NCBI RefSeq assembly: GCF_000181515.1
Contig: NZ_ABCG01000001.1
Coordinates: 558,001-622,000 of the forward strand
Direction: 5' to 3'
DNA from: Erythrobacter sp. SD-21
GTDB taxonomy: Bacteria; Pseudomonadota; Alphaproteobacteria; Sphingomonadales; Sphingomonadaceae
DNA length: 64,000 nucleotides
A program made the translations under genes and the position numbers. The notes under the pieces were generated by a model. It saw only the letters and a program-made list of their open reading frames with translations. It made no database searches and was not told the DNA's origin. The stretch's first letter is position 1, and each line of letters opens with the position of its first letter. Of this stretch, positions 18,188 through 27,359 are shown one piece after another.

Positions 18188-20383
18188 TCAGATCTCGATT
18201 TCAGCGAAGCGCGGCACGCTCAGTATCCGGCCCGACCGGTCGCCGGCGAGCATGCCGTAAGCGTCCTTTGGCAGGGCCGCGAGAGGCCGGCCAGCCGCTT
18301 CGATCTCGTAGGGCGAGACCCGGTGGCGCGTGCAGAGGCCGTCCGCCCCGTCGCTGATGAGTGGCGTTTCGAATTCCAACCCCAGGACGTGCTTGTGCGA
18401 GCGGCGGACCGTGGCAACCGCCAACTGCCCATCCCCGAGATCGACCACGAAATCGGTGCCGACCGGCACGTTGCCCAGGCCCTCGACGCGCGCGCCCGAC
18501 TTGGAGATGTTGCGCAGGACGACGGTGTAGCGATGATCGTCATGGATGACGCCGATCTTGCGCAGCACCGTGCGGCGTTCGGCGCGGTACTTCTCGGGTC
18601 CGCGCGGTTCGTAGACCAGTTCGCCCTTTTCAAGCCGTTCGAGCGCATCGTCATGCGTGATCGGCCGCGAGAAAATGTAGCCCTGGATGTGGCTTGCACC
18701 GCGCTTGATGACGAGCTCAAGCTCATCCTTCGTCTCGGTGCCTTCGGCGACGGTTTCCATCTTGAGCGCGCGCGCAAGGCTGACGATCGCGCTGATGATG
18801 GCCGAATTGTTGTTGCCCTCCTCCGTCGATCCGCGAACGAAGCTCTGATCGATCTTGATCTTGTCGAACGGGGCATGGCGCAAGTAGCTCATGGACGAAT
18901 AGCCCGTCCCGAAATCGTCCAGCGCCAGCCGGACGCCGATATCCTTCAGCGCGTGGAAAATCTCGAGGGTGCGCTCCTCGTCGCCCGCGAAAACGCTTTC
19001 GGTGATCTCCAGCTCGAGCCGGTCGGGTGCAAGGCCCGATGCGTGCAGCGCCCGCTGGACGATCTGGACGAAATCGGCATTGGCGAACTGGGTCGGCGAT
19101 ACGTTGACGGCAACCCGCAATTCCACCGGCCATTGCTGCGCCTGCTCACAGACCTTGCGCAGCGCCCATTCGCCGATCTCGGAGATCATCCCGATATCCT
19201 CGGCGCAGGAAATGAAGAGGTCCGGCGGTACGAAGCCGCGTTCGGGATGATCCCAGCGGATCAGCGCCTCGAAGCCGGAAAGCTTGTAGTCCTTCGCCTT
19301 GATTATGGGCTGGTAATGCATGGCCAGCTCGCCCTTGTGCAGGGCGTCGCGCAGGTCTTCTTCCAGCATCCGGCGGAATTTCGCGCCTTCCTTGAGATCG
19401 CTGGAATAGAACCGATACTGGCCCCTGCCCCCGCCCTTGGCAGCATAGAGCGCAAGGTCGGCGGCCTTTATCAGCTCTTCCGCGTCGAGCCCGTCATAAG
19501 GGGCAATCGCGATGCCCAGCGATACACCGATGATCGCCCGCGAACCGTTGATCGAATAGGGCTGCGCGATCATCTGGATCACGCGCGCAGCAAGGTCGCC
19601 GAGATCGCCGCGGTCGTCGACATCGGGAAGCATGATGAGGAACTCGTCTCCGCCCAGGCGCCCGATCTCTCCGAGGTGGCCGCAAATCTGGCCGAGGCGT
19701 GCGGCGACCTGCTTCAGCAGCTCGTCACCAGCCGGATGGCCGAGAGTATCGTTGACCTGCTTGAAGCGGTCGAGGTCCAGCATCATGAGAGCGCAGACGC
19801 GCTTGTCGTTGCGGAAATGCTTGAGCCTGGAATCGAGCTTCTTGTGCATCCGGTGCCGGTTTGCGAGGCCCGTCAGCGAATCGTATTGCGAGAGACGTTC
19901 GGCATCGCGCTGGGTCTCGCGCTGGGCGGTCACATCCTTGGCGCTACCGCGGTATCCGCAAAACTTGTTGTGGCGATCGAAATGCGGCTTGCCGGCGAAT
20001 TCGAGATAGCGATCTTCGCCGCGGATCGCCATTTTTACACGCAGGCCCGAAATCGAGTTACGGGCGCTCAGATAATAGGCGAGCGGGCGGACTTCGCGCT
20101 CCGCATCTTCTTCGCGGTCACCCTTGTCGACATGGAACAGGTCGGTCAGCTGTGCGCCGTAGATCTCGTCCGCGCTCGTGCCAAGCAGTTCGATGGCTGA
20201 CTGCGAAAGGTAGATCAGCCTTCCGTGGACATCGGTAGCCCAGAACCAGCCGAGCCCCGCCTTTTCGAAACTGTCGAGCAGTTCCACGCGGCGCGCGTGG
20301 TCGTTCAGCGCGATCGGCACGCACTGCGTTTCGTCCCCTCCGGACCTCGCGGCTTTTGCAGTTCTCGAAAAGAAACCTGCCAT
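18188..20383 (-). CDS. PAS-GGDEF-EAL-PilZ cyclic-di-GMP protein, both catalytic motifs intact
   Basis: 731 residues from the ATG at 20383, chosen because it gives the same domain layout as its paralogue and has a G-rich site just upstream; the frame is open further upstream but looks non-coding. Domains: PAS-like (about 30-155), GGDEF (167-325; RLGGDEF at 242-248), EAL (335-590) and PilZ (599-675). The EAL domain keeps the catalytic set: EALIRW (372-377), ELEITES, LDDFGTG (D489, D490), K510 and AEGTE (E547). No RxxD inhibitory site precedes GGDEF. PilZ motifs RAERR and NISKSG are present. It could both make and break c-di-GMP and also sense it; net activity cannot be told from sequence. Divergent from the ferredoxin reductase gene. 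Confidence 0.94.
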   Translation of the reverse strand: MAGFFSRTAKAARSGGDETQCVPIALNDHARRVELLDSFEKAGLGWFWATDVHGRLIYLSQSAIELLGTSADEIYGAQLTDLFHVDKGDREEDAEREVRPLAYYLSARNSISGLRVKMAIRGEDRYLEFAGKPHFDRHNKFCGYRGSAKDVTAQRETQRDAERLSQYDSLTGLANRHRMHKKLDSRLKHFRNDKRVCALMMLDLDRFKQVNDTLGHPAGDELLKQVAARLGQICGHLGEIGRLGGDEFLIMLPDVDDRGDLGDLAARVIQMIAQPYSINGSRAIIGVSLGIAIAPYDGLDAEELIKAADLALYAAKGGGRGQYRFYSSDLKEGAKFRRMLEEDLRDALHKGELAMHYQPIIKAKDYKLSGFEALIRWDHPERGFVPPDLFISCAEDIGMISEIGEWALRKVCEQAQQWPVELRVAVNVSPTQFANADFVQIVQRALHASGLAPDRLELEITESVFAGDEERTLEIFHALKDIGVRLALDDFGTGYSSMSYLRHAPFDKIKIDQSFVRGSTEEGNNNSAIISAIVSLARALKMETVAEGTETKDELELVIKRGASHIQGYIFSRPITHDDALERLEKGELVYEPRGPEKYRAERRTVLRKIGVIHDDHRYTVVLRNISKSGARVEGLGNVPVGTDFVVDLGDGQLAVATVRRSHKHVLGLEFETPLISDGADGLCTRHRVSPYEIEAAGRPLAALPKDAYGMLAGDRSGRILSVPRFAEIEI

Positions 20384-20568
20384 TCGACCCCCGGCTACTA
20401 ACCCTTTGGCACGGCATGAAGAGACGCCGTACGACCTCGTATCTAGGGAGTATTCCTTAATATTTGCATAACCATTGCATTGGCGCAGGCGTGCGGGTTC
20501 GAGGCAGCGCTTGCCACCCGTGACAAGGCGCGGCAAAGTGCCCGCAAGTCGCTGGGAGACGATCGCTA

Positions 20569-21876
20569 ATGCGCCATATCGCCATCGTGGGTTCGGGTCC
20601 GGCCGGGTATTACACGGCTGAAGCGGCGGGCAAGCAATGGGGCGAGGATGTGCGGGTCGATGTCTTCGACAGCCTGCCGGTTCCCTATGGCCTCATCCGC
20701 ACCGGCGTCGCGCCCGATCACCAGTCGATCAAGAAGGTCGCCATGCGGTATGAGAAGACCGCGCTGACCGACAACGTCCGCTTCGTCGGCAATGTGAACG
20801 TGGGCACGGACGTTTCCATCGGCGAACTGCAGGACCTCTACGACGCGGTCATCCTCGCGACCGGCGCGCCGCACGATCGCACGCTCGGCCTCGATGGCGA
20901 GGATCTGGGCAATGTCTTCGGTAGCGCCGCCTTCGTGGGCTGGTACAACGGCCATCCGCAGTTTGCAGAGCTCGATCCCGACCTTTCGGGACGACACGCG
21001 GTCGTCATCGGCATGGGCAATGTCGCGCTGGACGTGGCGCGCATCCTGTCCAAGACCGACAGCGAGTTCGAAGGCTCGGACATCGTCCTCCACGCGCTCG
21101 AAGCGCTCGCGTCATCGAAGCTCGAGACGATCACCATCCTCGGACGGCGCGGCCCTCACCAGATCATGATGACACCCAAGGAACTGGGCGAGCTCATGCA
21201 CCTCAAACGCGCAAGCCCCTTCGTGGCCGAGGCCGACCTCCCACCCGAAGGAGACGACGCGATCCTCGAGCCGGGCTTGCGGAAATCGGTCACGCTCCTG
21301 CGCGAATTCGCCGCCATTCCGCAGAGTATCCGTGGCGAAACACCGATCACCATCGAGTTCGACTTTTACGCCAATCCGACAGCCATCACCGGCTCTGCAA
21401 ATAAAGTCACAGGCGTCGAGGTCGAGCGCACCACTATCGAGAAGGGCCGCGCCGTCGGCACGGGCGATTCCTACATCGTTCCCGCCGATCTGGTCGTGAC
21501 CTGCATCGGTTACCGCTCCTCACCCATCGAAGGCGTGCCTTTTGACGAGCGCGCCGGTCACTTCGCCAATGACGAGGGGCGCATCCTTCCCGGCCTCTAT
21601 TGCGTCGGCTGGGCCAAGCGTGGCCCCACCGGGACCATCGGCACCAACCGCCCCGACGGCTATGGCGTCATCGAACTCGTCGCCCAAGACATCGGCATGG
21701 GCGCTCGCAAGCGCGGCCGCGACGGTTTCGACGCGCTGGCCGAGGAGCGCGGCCTCGACATCGTCACCTTCCGCGACTGGCAGCGGATCGAGGAAGCCGA
21801 GAACGCGGCTGCCCGAGACGGATCCCCGCGCGAGAAATTCGTCGATATCGACAGCATGATTGCCGCGCTAAGGTAG
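20569..21876 (+). CDS. FprA-type ferredoxin--NADP+ reductase (adrenodoxin reductase family)
   Basis: FAD- and NADP-dependent flavoenzyme of 435 residues that passes electrons between NADPH and a ferredoxin. FAD-binding VGSGPAGYYTAE lies at the N-terminus, followed by PYGLIRTGVAPDHQ and an NADP Rossmann motif IGMGNVALDVARIL; GWAKRGPTGTIGTNRPDG is a conserved C-terminal stretch of this family. Length and motif order resemble mitochondrial adrenodoxin reductase and mycobacterial FprA rather than plant-type FNR. It shares a 185-base divergent region with the GGDEF/EAL gene and is followed 68 bases later by the PHA synthase gene. Confidence 0.9.
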   Translation: MRHIAIVGSGPAGYYTAEAAGKQWGEDVRVDVFDSLPVPYGLIRTGVAPDHQSIKKVAMRYEKTALTDNVRFVGNVNVGTDVSIGELQDLYDAVILATGAPHDRTLGLDGEDLGNVFGSAAFVGWYNGHPQFAELDPDLSGRHAVVIGMGNVALDVARILSKTDSEFEGSDIVLHALEALASSKLETITILGRRGPHQIMMTPKELGELMHLKRASPFVAEADLPPEGDDAILEPGLRKSVTLLREFAAIPQSIRGETPITIEFDFYANPTAITGSANKVTGVEVERTTIEKGRAVGTGDSYIVPADLVVTCIGYRSSPIEGVPFDERAGHFANDEGRILPGLYCVGWAKRGPTGTIGTNRPDGYGVIELVAQDIGMGARKRGRDGFDALAEERGLDIVTFRDWQRIEEAENAAARDGSPREKFVDIDSMIAALR

Positions 21877-21944
21877 CCATCCGGAACGGCAGGGTCGCAC
21901 CACTCGTTCAGCTTGAAACGCCAAGAAAGAGGACAGACCCGCCC

Positions 21945-23633
21945 ATGCCCAAGCTCGAAGACGAAGCTGTCCAGCACACCAGCGCCCTCGGCCCGCTCAT
22001 CGGCCTCACGCGCGAGGATATTTTCGGCGCGGTGGCCGTCATGCTGCGCGAAACGGCTTCCGATCCGCAGCGCTTGATGAAGCATAGCCAGACGATGGGC
22101 GAGGACATGCTCAAGATCATGACCGGCAAGAGCGAGCTTGCGCCCGACAAGAAGGACCGCCGTTTCCAGGACCCGGCGTGGCAATACAACCCCTTCATGC
22201 GCGCGGGCATGCAGTATTACCTCGCAGTGCAGAAGGGTGCCTCGCGCTGGCTCGAAGACCTCGAACTGGACGAACTGGAACGCGACCGCGCGCGCTTCAT
22301 CTCGAACATTATCATCGACAGTCTTGCGCCCACCAACACCTTGATCGGCAATCCGTCGGCGCAGAAAATGGCGATTACGAGCGGCGGCCTCTCCCTCGTG
22401 AAGGGCCTCAAGAACGCCTATGACGACATGGTCCACAACAAGGGTATGGTCAGCCAGGTCGACAAGAAGCCCTTCAAGCTTGGCGAGAATATCGCGACAT
22501 CAAAGGGCGATGTGGTCCTGCGCACCGGAATGATGGAGCTGGTGCATTACGCGCCGACGACGGACGAGGTCTACGAGATCCCGCAGCTCACCATCCCGCC
22601 GCAAATCAATAAGATGTATATCAACGACCTCTCGCCCGAGAAGTCGGTGGTCAAATACCAAGTCGACAACGGCATCCAGACCTTCGTCATCAGCTGGAAA
22701 AACCCGACCGCCGACCAGGGCGACTGGGACATGGCCGATTATGTCAATTCCTGCCGCGAGGCGATGGAGGCCGTGTCGAAGATTACCGGCAGCAAGAAGA
22801 TCAATGTCTCGGCTGGCTGTTCGGGCGGGCAGACGGCGGCCATGCTCGCCAGCAAGCTTGCATCAGACAAGGATGATATCCTCGGCAGCCTGACGCTGAT
22901 GGTTTGCGTGCTCCATCCCAAGCAGAACGACATCGAGGCAGGATCGCTTGTCAGCGAAAACGGCCTTGCTCTCGCCCGTCGCCGCGCTTCCAAAAAGAGT
23001 GTCATCAAGGGTGACGACTTGTCGCGCGGCTTTGCGTGGCTGCGCCCCAACGATCTGATCTGGAACTACGTCATCAACAACTACCTGCTCGGGCAGGACC
23101 CGCCGGCCTTCGACGTGCTGTTCTGGAACGCCGATGCGACGAACCTTTCGGGAGCGCTGATGGGCGACTTCCTGACCGTGTTCGAAACGCTCGCTTTCAC
23201 CAAGCAGGGCGAAGTCGAGATGGTCGATCACAAGATCGACCTCTCCAAGGTCACCAGCGACCTGTTCATCCTTGGGGGCGTTACCGATCATATCACCCCG
23301 TGGAAGGCCACCTATCGGTCCACCCGCCTCTTCGGTTCGAAGGACATTACCTACGTCCTGTCGCATTCCGGGCACATGCAGGCGATTTTGAACCCTCCCG
23401 GTAACCCCAAGGCAAGGTACTATATCCAGAAGGATGCGAAGAAGAAGCTGCCCGAAACGGCGGACAAGTGGTTGGAAGGTACCGAAGAGGTCGCCGGTTC
23501 GTGGTGGCCCTACTGGATGAACTGGCTGCAGACCCGCGCCGGCGAGAAGAAGAAGGCTCCGGCGAAAACGGGGAACAAGGAGTTCAAGCCACTGGACCCC
23601 GCCCCCGGCCTATACGTTATGGAAGCCTGCTAG
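21945..23633 (+). CDS. phaC: Class I-like polyhydroxyalkanoate synthase PhaC
   Basis: Polymerises 3-hydroxyacyl-CoA into PHA storage granules. 562 residues from the ATG at 21945 (AGAGGA lies upstream). An alpha/beta-hydrolase core carries the predicted catalytic triad C292 (SAGCSGG), D448 (GGVTDHITPW) and H477 (SHSGHMQAIL). LRPNDLIWNYVINNYLLG and FWNADATNL are characteristic of PHA synthases. The lipase-like box reads A-G-C-S-G-G, with Ala where many synthases have Gly. The downstream phaZ-type depolymerase on the same strand, only 18 bases away, supports a PHA storage and mobilisation module. Substrate chain length cannot be decided from sequence. Confidence 0.93.
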   Translation: MPKLEDEAVQHTSALGPLIGLTREDIFGAVAVMLRETASDPQRLMKHSQTMGEDMLKIMTGKSELAPDKKDRRFQDPAWQYNPFMRAGMQYYLAVQKGASRWLEDLELDELERDRARFISNIIIDSLAPTNTLIGNPSAQKMAITSGGLSLVKGLKNAYDDMVHNKGMVSQVDKKPFKLGENIATSKGDVVLRTGMMELVHYAPTTDEVYEIPQLTIPPQINKMYINDLSPEKSVVKYQVDNGIQTFVISWKNPTADQGDWDMADYVNSCREAMEAVSKITGSKKINVSAGCSGGQTAAMLASKLASDKDDILGSLTLMVCVLHPKQNDIEAGSLVSENGLALARRRASKKSVIKGDDLSRGFAWLRPNDLIWNYVINNYLLGQDPPAFDVLFWNADATNLSGALMGDFLTVFETLAFTKQGEVEMVDHKIDLSKVTSDLFILGGVTDHITPWKATYRSTRLFGSKDITYVLSHSGHMQAILNPPGNPKARYYIQKDAKKKLPETADKWLEGTEEVAGSWWPYWMNWLQTRAGEKKKAPAKTGNKEFKPLDPAPGLYVMEAC

Positions 23634-23651
23634 GTTGAAAAAGGATTGCGT

Positions 23652-24524
23652 GTGACCGCTTCGAAGGACGAACCCCAAAAAGATCTCGGGACCGCCACTG
23701 TCGAGATGATCGAGGCAGGCGGTCGCACCTTGCGGGTGGCGCACTGGCGCCTGGACAAGCCTTCGGACCACGCGCCGATCCTGTTCTTCAACGGCATCGG
23801 CGCCAATATCGAAGCTGTCGCCCCGCTGGCAGAGCGCCTGACCGAGCGCGCCTTCATCATCTTCGACATGCCGGGCACGGGCGAAAGCCCCGACCCGACC
23901 GTACCCTACAACCCCTTCACCATGAGCTGGACGGCGACGCAGATCCTCGACCAGCTCGGCGTCGACGAGGTCGATGTCATGGGGGTCAGCTGGGGCGGCG
24001 CAATGGCGCAGCATTTCGCGCTTCAGCATCCGGGCCGCACGCGGCGACTGGTGCTGGTGGCGACGACCGCCGGCATGCTGATGGTGCCGGGAAATCCGGC
24101 CGCGCTATCCAAGATGGCAAACCCGCGCCGCTACGTCGATTCCAAGTTCATGAACGAGCATTTCATGATGCTCTACGGCGGCATGACCAAGCGGCCGGGC
24201 AGCAAGGAAGACCATATTGGTCGCCTCAAGCCGCCCTCCCCGCGCGGCTATCTCTACCAGCTTGTCGCCATGCTTGGCTGGACCAGCCTTCCCGGCCTAC
24301 CCTTCATGAACAAGGAAGTGCTGATTATGATGGGCGACGAGGACCAGATCGTGCCGCTGGTGAACGGCAAGATCCTCAACACTATGATCCGCAATTCGCG
24401 GCTAGAAGTGTTCAAGGGCGGCGGTCACCTGTTCCTGCTTACCCATGCCGACGAAAGCGTCGCGAGCATCCGTTTTTTCCTCGACGCGCCCTCGACCGAA
24501 GCGGAGAGCCGCCGCGCCGCATAA
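23652..24524 (+). CDS. phaZ: Intracellular PHA depolymerase-like alpha/beta hydrolase
   Basis: A 290-residue alpha/beta hydrolase resembling the intracellular medium-chain PHA depolymerase of pseudomonads. The nucleophile is S113 in MGVSWGGAMAQHFALQHP; an acid residue lies in MMGDEDQIVPL and the histidine in GGGHLFLLTH. The GTG at 23652 was chosen because AAGGA sits 6 bases upstream; a TTG two codons earlier has no spacing from that site. It directly follows phaC, so the pair would build and consume PHA. An alternative reading is a general esterase, but context favours depolymerase. Confidence 0.88.
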   Translation: MTASKDEPQKDLGTATVEMIEAGGRTLRVAHWRLDKPSDHAPILFFNGIGANIEAVAPLAERLTERAFIIFDMPGTGESPDPTVPYNPFTMSWTATQILDQLGVDEVDVMGVSWGGAMAQHFALQHPGRTRRLVLVATTAGMLMVPGNPAALSKMANPRRYVDSKFMNEHFMMLYGGMTKRPGSKEDHIGRLKPPSPRGYLYQLVAMLGWTSLPGLPFMNKEVLIMMGDEDQIVPLVNGKILNTMIRNSRLEVFKGGGHLFLLTHADESVASIRFFLDAPSTEAESRRAA

Positions 24525-24600
24525 CCGGGTGGCCTGACGGCCCCTTGCCAGACCAGTTGCAATGTGGAACCTTCCCTCGCGAGAGAGAGGAGCCACACTC

Positions 24601-26352
24601 ATGCCAGCATTCGACCTGATCATCCGCGGCGGGACCATCGTCGACGGAACCGGAGAGGCGCGCTTCACCGGCGATGTCGCAGTTAAGGACGGCCTGATCG
24701 CGCAGGTCGGCGAGGTGTCGGGCGACGCGGCGGAGGAGATTGACGCATCGGGTATGCTGGTCACCCCCGGCTTCGTCGACATTCACACGCATTACGACGG
24801 GCAGGCGACCTGGGACCAGGAAATGGCCCCCAGCAGCTGGCACGGTGTGACCACCGTCGTGATGGGCAATTGCGGCGTCGGCTTCGCGCCGGCCAAGCCC
24901 GACAAGCACGAATGGCTGATCGGCCTGATGGAGGGCGTCGAGGATATTCCCGGCACCGCGCTCGCCGAAGGCATGAGTTGGGACTGGGAGACCTTCCCCG
25001 AATATCTCGACGCACTCGAAAAATTTCCGCGCACGGTCGATGTCGGCACCCATGTTCCGCACGGCTCGGTCCGCGCCTACGTCCTCGGCGATCGCGAGCG
25101 TCCCGGCGCGGTTCCGACCGAGGATGATATCGCGCAGATGGCGACGATCGTCGAAGAAGGCGTGCGCGCCGGTGCTTTGGGCTTCTCCACCTCGCGCACC
25201 GTTCTCCACCGCGATGTCGACGGCGAGGTCGTCCCCGGCACCACGGCGACCAAGGAAGAGCTGATCGAGATCGGCCGCGCCATGGGCCGCGCGGGCCACG
25301 GCGTTTTCGAAATGGCCAGCGACATGATGCGCGAGTGGGACGAGTTCGGCTGGATGGGCGCGCTGAGCCGCGAAACCGGCCTGCCCTGCACCTATGCCGC
25401 GCTGCAATCGATCGCCAAGGAAATGCCGCTCGACGAGCAAATTTCCTCCATGCGCGCAGAGAACGACAACGGCGCGAACATCGTCGCCCAAATCGCCTTG
25501 CGCGGAAACGGCATCGTCATGGCCTGGCGCGGCACCGTCCACCCCTTCCGCCTGAAGCCGAGCTGGAAAGAGATCCAGGACTTGCCGTGGGAGGAGCAGA
25601 AGGCGAAGCTGTTCGATCCCGAGTTCAAGGCGAAGATGCTGGCCGAGCAGCACGATTTTTCCGAAGTCAATCAGGACATCATCGGCCTGATCATGGTGGT
25701 CTGCGGCGGCTGGAACATGCAGTTCGAAATGGACCCCGATTTCAATTACGAGCCGACCGCTGCCGAGAGCATCCTCGAACGCGCCAAGGCGGCGGGCAAG
25801 TCGGGCGACGAGTACGCCTACGACCTGCTTTGTAGCGACGATGGCAAGGGCTTTATCTACCTGCCGATCCTCAACTACGCCGACGGCAATCTCGATTTCC
25901 TCCATGAGTTGCAGAACGCCGACGACACGGTGAATTCACTGTCCGACGGCGGCGCGCATTGCGGCACGATCTGCGACGCGGCCTCGCCCACCTTCATGCT
26001 GCAACACTGGGTGCGCGATCGCTCGCGCGGCACCATCAGCCTGGAGAACGCGATCAAGCGGCAATGCGCTGACACCGCGCGGCTCTACGGGCTGGAGGAC
26101 CGCGGGGTGCTCGCCCCCGGCTATATCGCCGATATCAACGTGATCGACATGGAGCGCCTCAAGCTCGGCAAACCATGGCTCGCCTTCGACCTTCCGGCGG
26201 GCGGCAAACGCCTGTTGCAAAAGGCGGAAGGCTATGTCGCCACGATCAAGAACGGCGTGGTGACCTTCCGCGAAGGAGAATGGACCGGCGAGACGCCCGG
26301 CGGCCTGATCCGCGGCCCGCAACGCGCCGAACTGGCGGAGGCAGCCGAATGA
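24601..26352 (+). CDS. N-acyl-D-amino-acid deacylase-family amidohydrolase
   Basis: Metal-dependent amidohydrolase of 583 residues in the D-aminoacylase family. Visible metal-site elements are H62 and H64 ([10 protein letters not shown]), C91 ([10 protein letters not shown]), and the late aspartate segment LSDGGAHCG. The ATG at 24601 follows a strong purine-rich site (GAGAGAGGAGCC). Its stop overlaps the next gene by 4 bases (ATGA at 26349), so it is coupled to an MDR-type reductase. Family members remove acyl groups from D-amino acids or act on other cyclic or acylated amides; the true substrate here is unknown. No signal peptide is evident, so a cytoplasmic location is likely. Confidence 0.88.
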   Translation: MPAFDLIIRGGTIVDGTGEARFTGDVAVKDGLIAQVGEVSGDAAEEIDASGMLVTPGFVDIHTHYDGQATWDQEMAPSSWHGVTTVVMGNCGVGFAPAKPDKHEWLIGLMEGVEDIPGTALAEGMSWDWETFPEYLDALEKFPRTVDVGTHVPHGSVRAYVLGDRERPGAVPTEDDIAQMATIVEEGVRAGALGFSTSRTVLHRDVDGEVVPGTTATKEELIEIGRAMGRAGHGVFEMASDMMREWDEFGWMGALSRETGLPCTYAALQSIAKEMPLDEQISSMRAENDNGANIVAQIALRGNGIVMAWRGTVHPFRLKPSWKEIQDLPWEEQKAKLFDPEFKAKMLAEQHDFSEVNQDIIGLIMVVCGGWNMQFEMDPDFNYEPTAAESILERAKAAGKSGDEYAYDLLCSDDGKGFIYLPILNYADGNLDFLHELQNADDTVNSLSDGGAHCGTICDAASPTFMLQHWVRDRSRGTISLENAIKRQCADTARLYGLEDRGVLAPGYIADINVIDMERLKLGKPWLAFDLPAGGKRLLQKAEGYVATIKNGVVTFREGEWTGETPGGLIRGPQRAELAEAAE

Positions 26353-27359
26353 AGGCGATCCGCACCGGCACCACGCCCTCCACACTCGACGCGCTGGCAT
26401 GGGTCGACATCGAAGATCCTGCCGCGCCCGGACCGGGAGAAATCTCGGTGGAGCTGAAGGCTAGTTCGCTCAATTACCACGACTACGCCGTGGTGAAGGG
26501 CATGATCCCGACGACCGAGGGCCGCATCCCCATGTCGGACGGCGCGGGCGTGGTCACCGGGGTCGGCGACGGCGTGACCGAATTCGCCACCGGCGACCAC
26601 ATTATCAGCACCTTCTTTCCCGAGTGGTTGGACGGTGAGCCGCCACAGACCGCCTTCACCCGCGTACCGGGGGACGGGATCGACGGTTACGCACGACAGG
26701 CGATTACTGCGCCAACACACTGGTTCACCCGCGCGCCCAAGGGTTTCAGCCATATCGAGGCGGCAACGCTGACCTGCGCCGGGCTGACGGCATGGCGCGC
26801 GCTGTTCGTCGATTACGCGCTCAAGCCCGGTGACACCGTACTGGTGCAGGGCACGGGCGGCGTGTCGATTTTCGCCCTCCAATTCGCCAAGGCAGCCGGA
26901 GCGACGGTGATCGCGACCAGCTCTTCCGACGAGAAGCTGGAACAGGTGAAGGCACTCGGGGCGGATCACCTGATCAACTACAAGGAGGTCGAGGCCTGGG
27001 GGGCCAAGGCGCTCGAATTCACTGGCGGACGCGGGGTTGATTGCGTCGTCGAGATCGGCGGCGCCGGGACGCTCGACCAATCGATGCTGGCGACCCGCGT
27101 CGGCGGCCATGTGGCGCTGATCGGTGTGCTGGCGGGCATAGCGGGGCCGGTGCAGACCGCCCTGCTCTTCTCCAAGAACCTCACCGTGCAGGGCCTCACC
27201 GTCGGCAGCCGCGCGATGCAGCAGGACATGATCGCGGCCATCGAGGCCAATGGCATCAAGCCGCAGGTGAGCGATATCTTCGCGCTTGAGGACCTTGCCG
27301 ACGCTTTCCGCCACCAGGAAAGCGGCAGTCACTTCGGCAAGATCGGCATCGAGGTCTAG
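26349..27359 (+). CDS. Zinc-independent MDR quinone reductase-like oxidoreductase
   Basis: 336-residue medium-chain dehydrogenase/reductase. The GroES-like N-terminal half contains SSLNYHDYAVVKGMIP and MSDGAGVV, and the NAD(P)-binding half contains VLVQGTGGVSIFALQFAKAAGA. Cysteine/histidine ligands of zinc-dependent alcohol dehydrogenases are not evident, so it is closer to quinone oxidoreductases or enoyl reductases. The start codon overlaps the amidohydrolase stop (ATGA), so the two are translated together. It converges with a DUF2855 gene, overlapping by 4 bases (27356-27359). Substrate unknown. Confidence 0.9.
   Translation: MKAIRTGTTPSTLDALAWVDIEDPAAPGPGEISVELKASSLNYHDYAVVKGMIPTTEGRIPMSDGAGVVTGVGDGVTEFATGDHIISTFFPEWLDGEPPQTAFTRVPGDGIDGYARQAITAPTHWFTRAPKGFSHIEAATLTCAGLTAWRALFVDYALKPGDTVLVQGTGGVSIFALQFAKAAGATVIATSSSDEKLEQVKALGADHLINYKEVEAWGAKALEFTGGRGVDCVVEIGGAGTLDQSMLATRVGGHVALIGVLAGIAGPVQTALLFSKNLTVQGLTVGSRAMQQDMIAAIEANGIKPQVSDIFALEDLADAFRHQESGSHFGKIGIEV

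Noticed and set aside
18185-20200. Long plus-strand open frame (about 670 codons) opposite the second GGDEF/EAL gene
   Set aside because: It is antisense to a clear multidomain gene; the product has no recognisable domains and reflects high GC with few stops in the opposite frame.
24439-25905. Minus-strand open frame of about 490 codons opposite the amidohydrolase
   Set aside because: Shadow of the coding strand; no ribosome binding site or family features.
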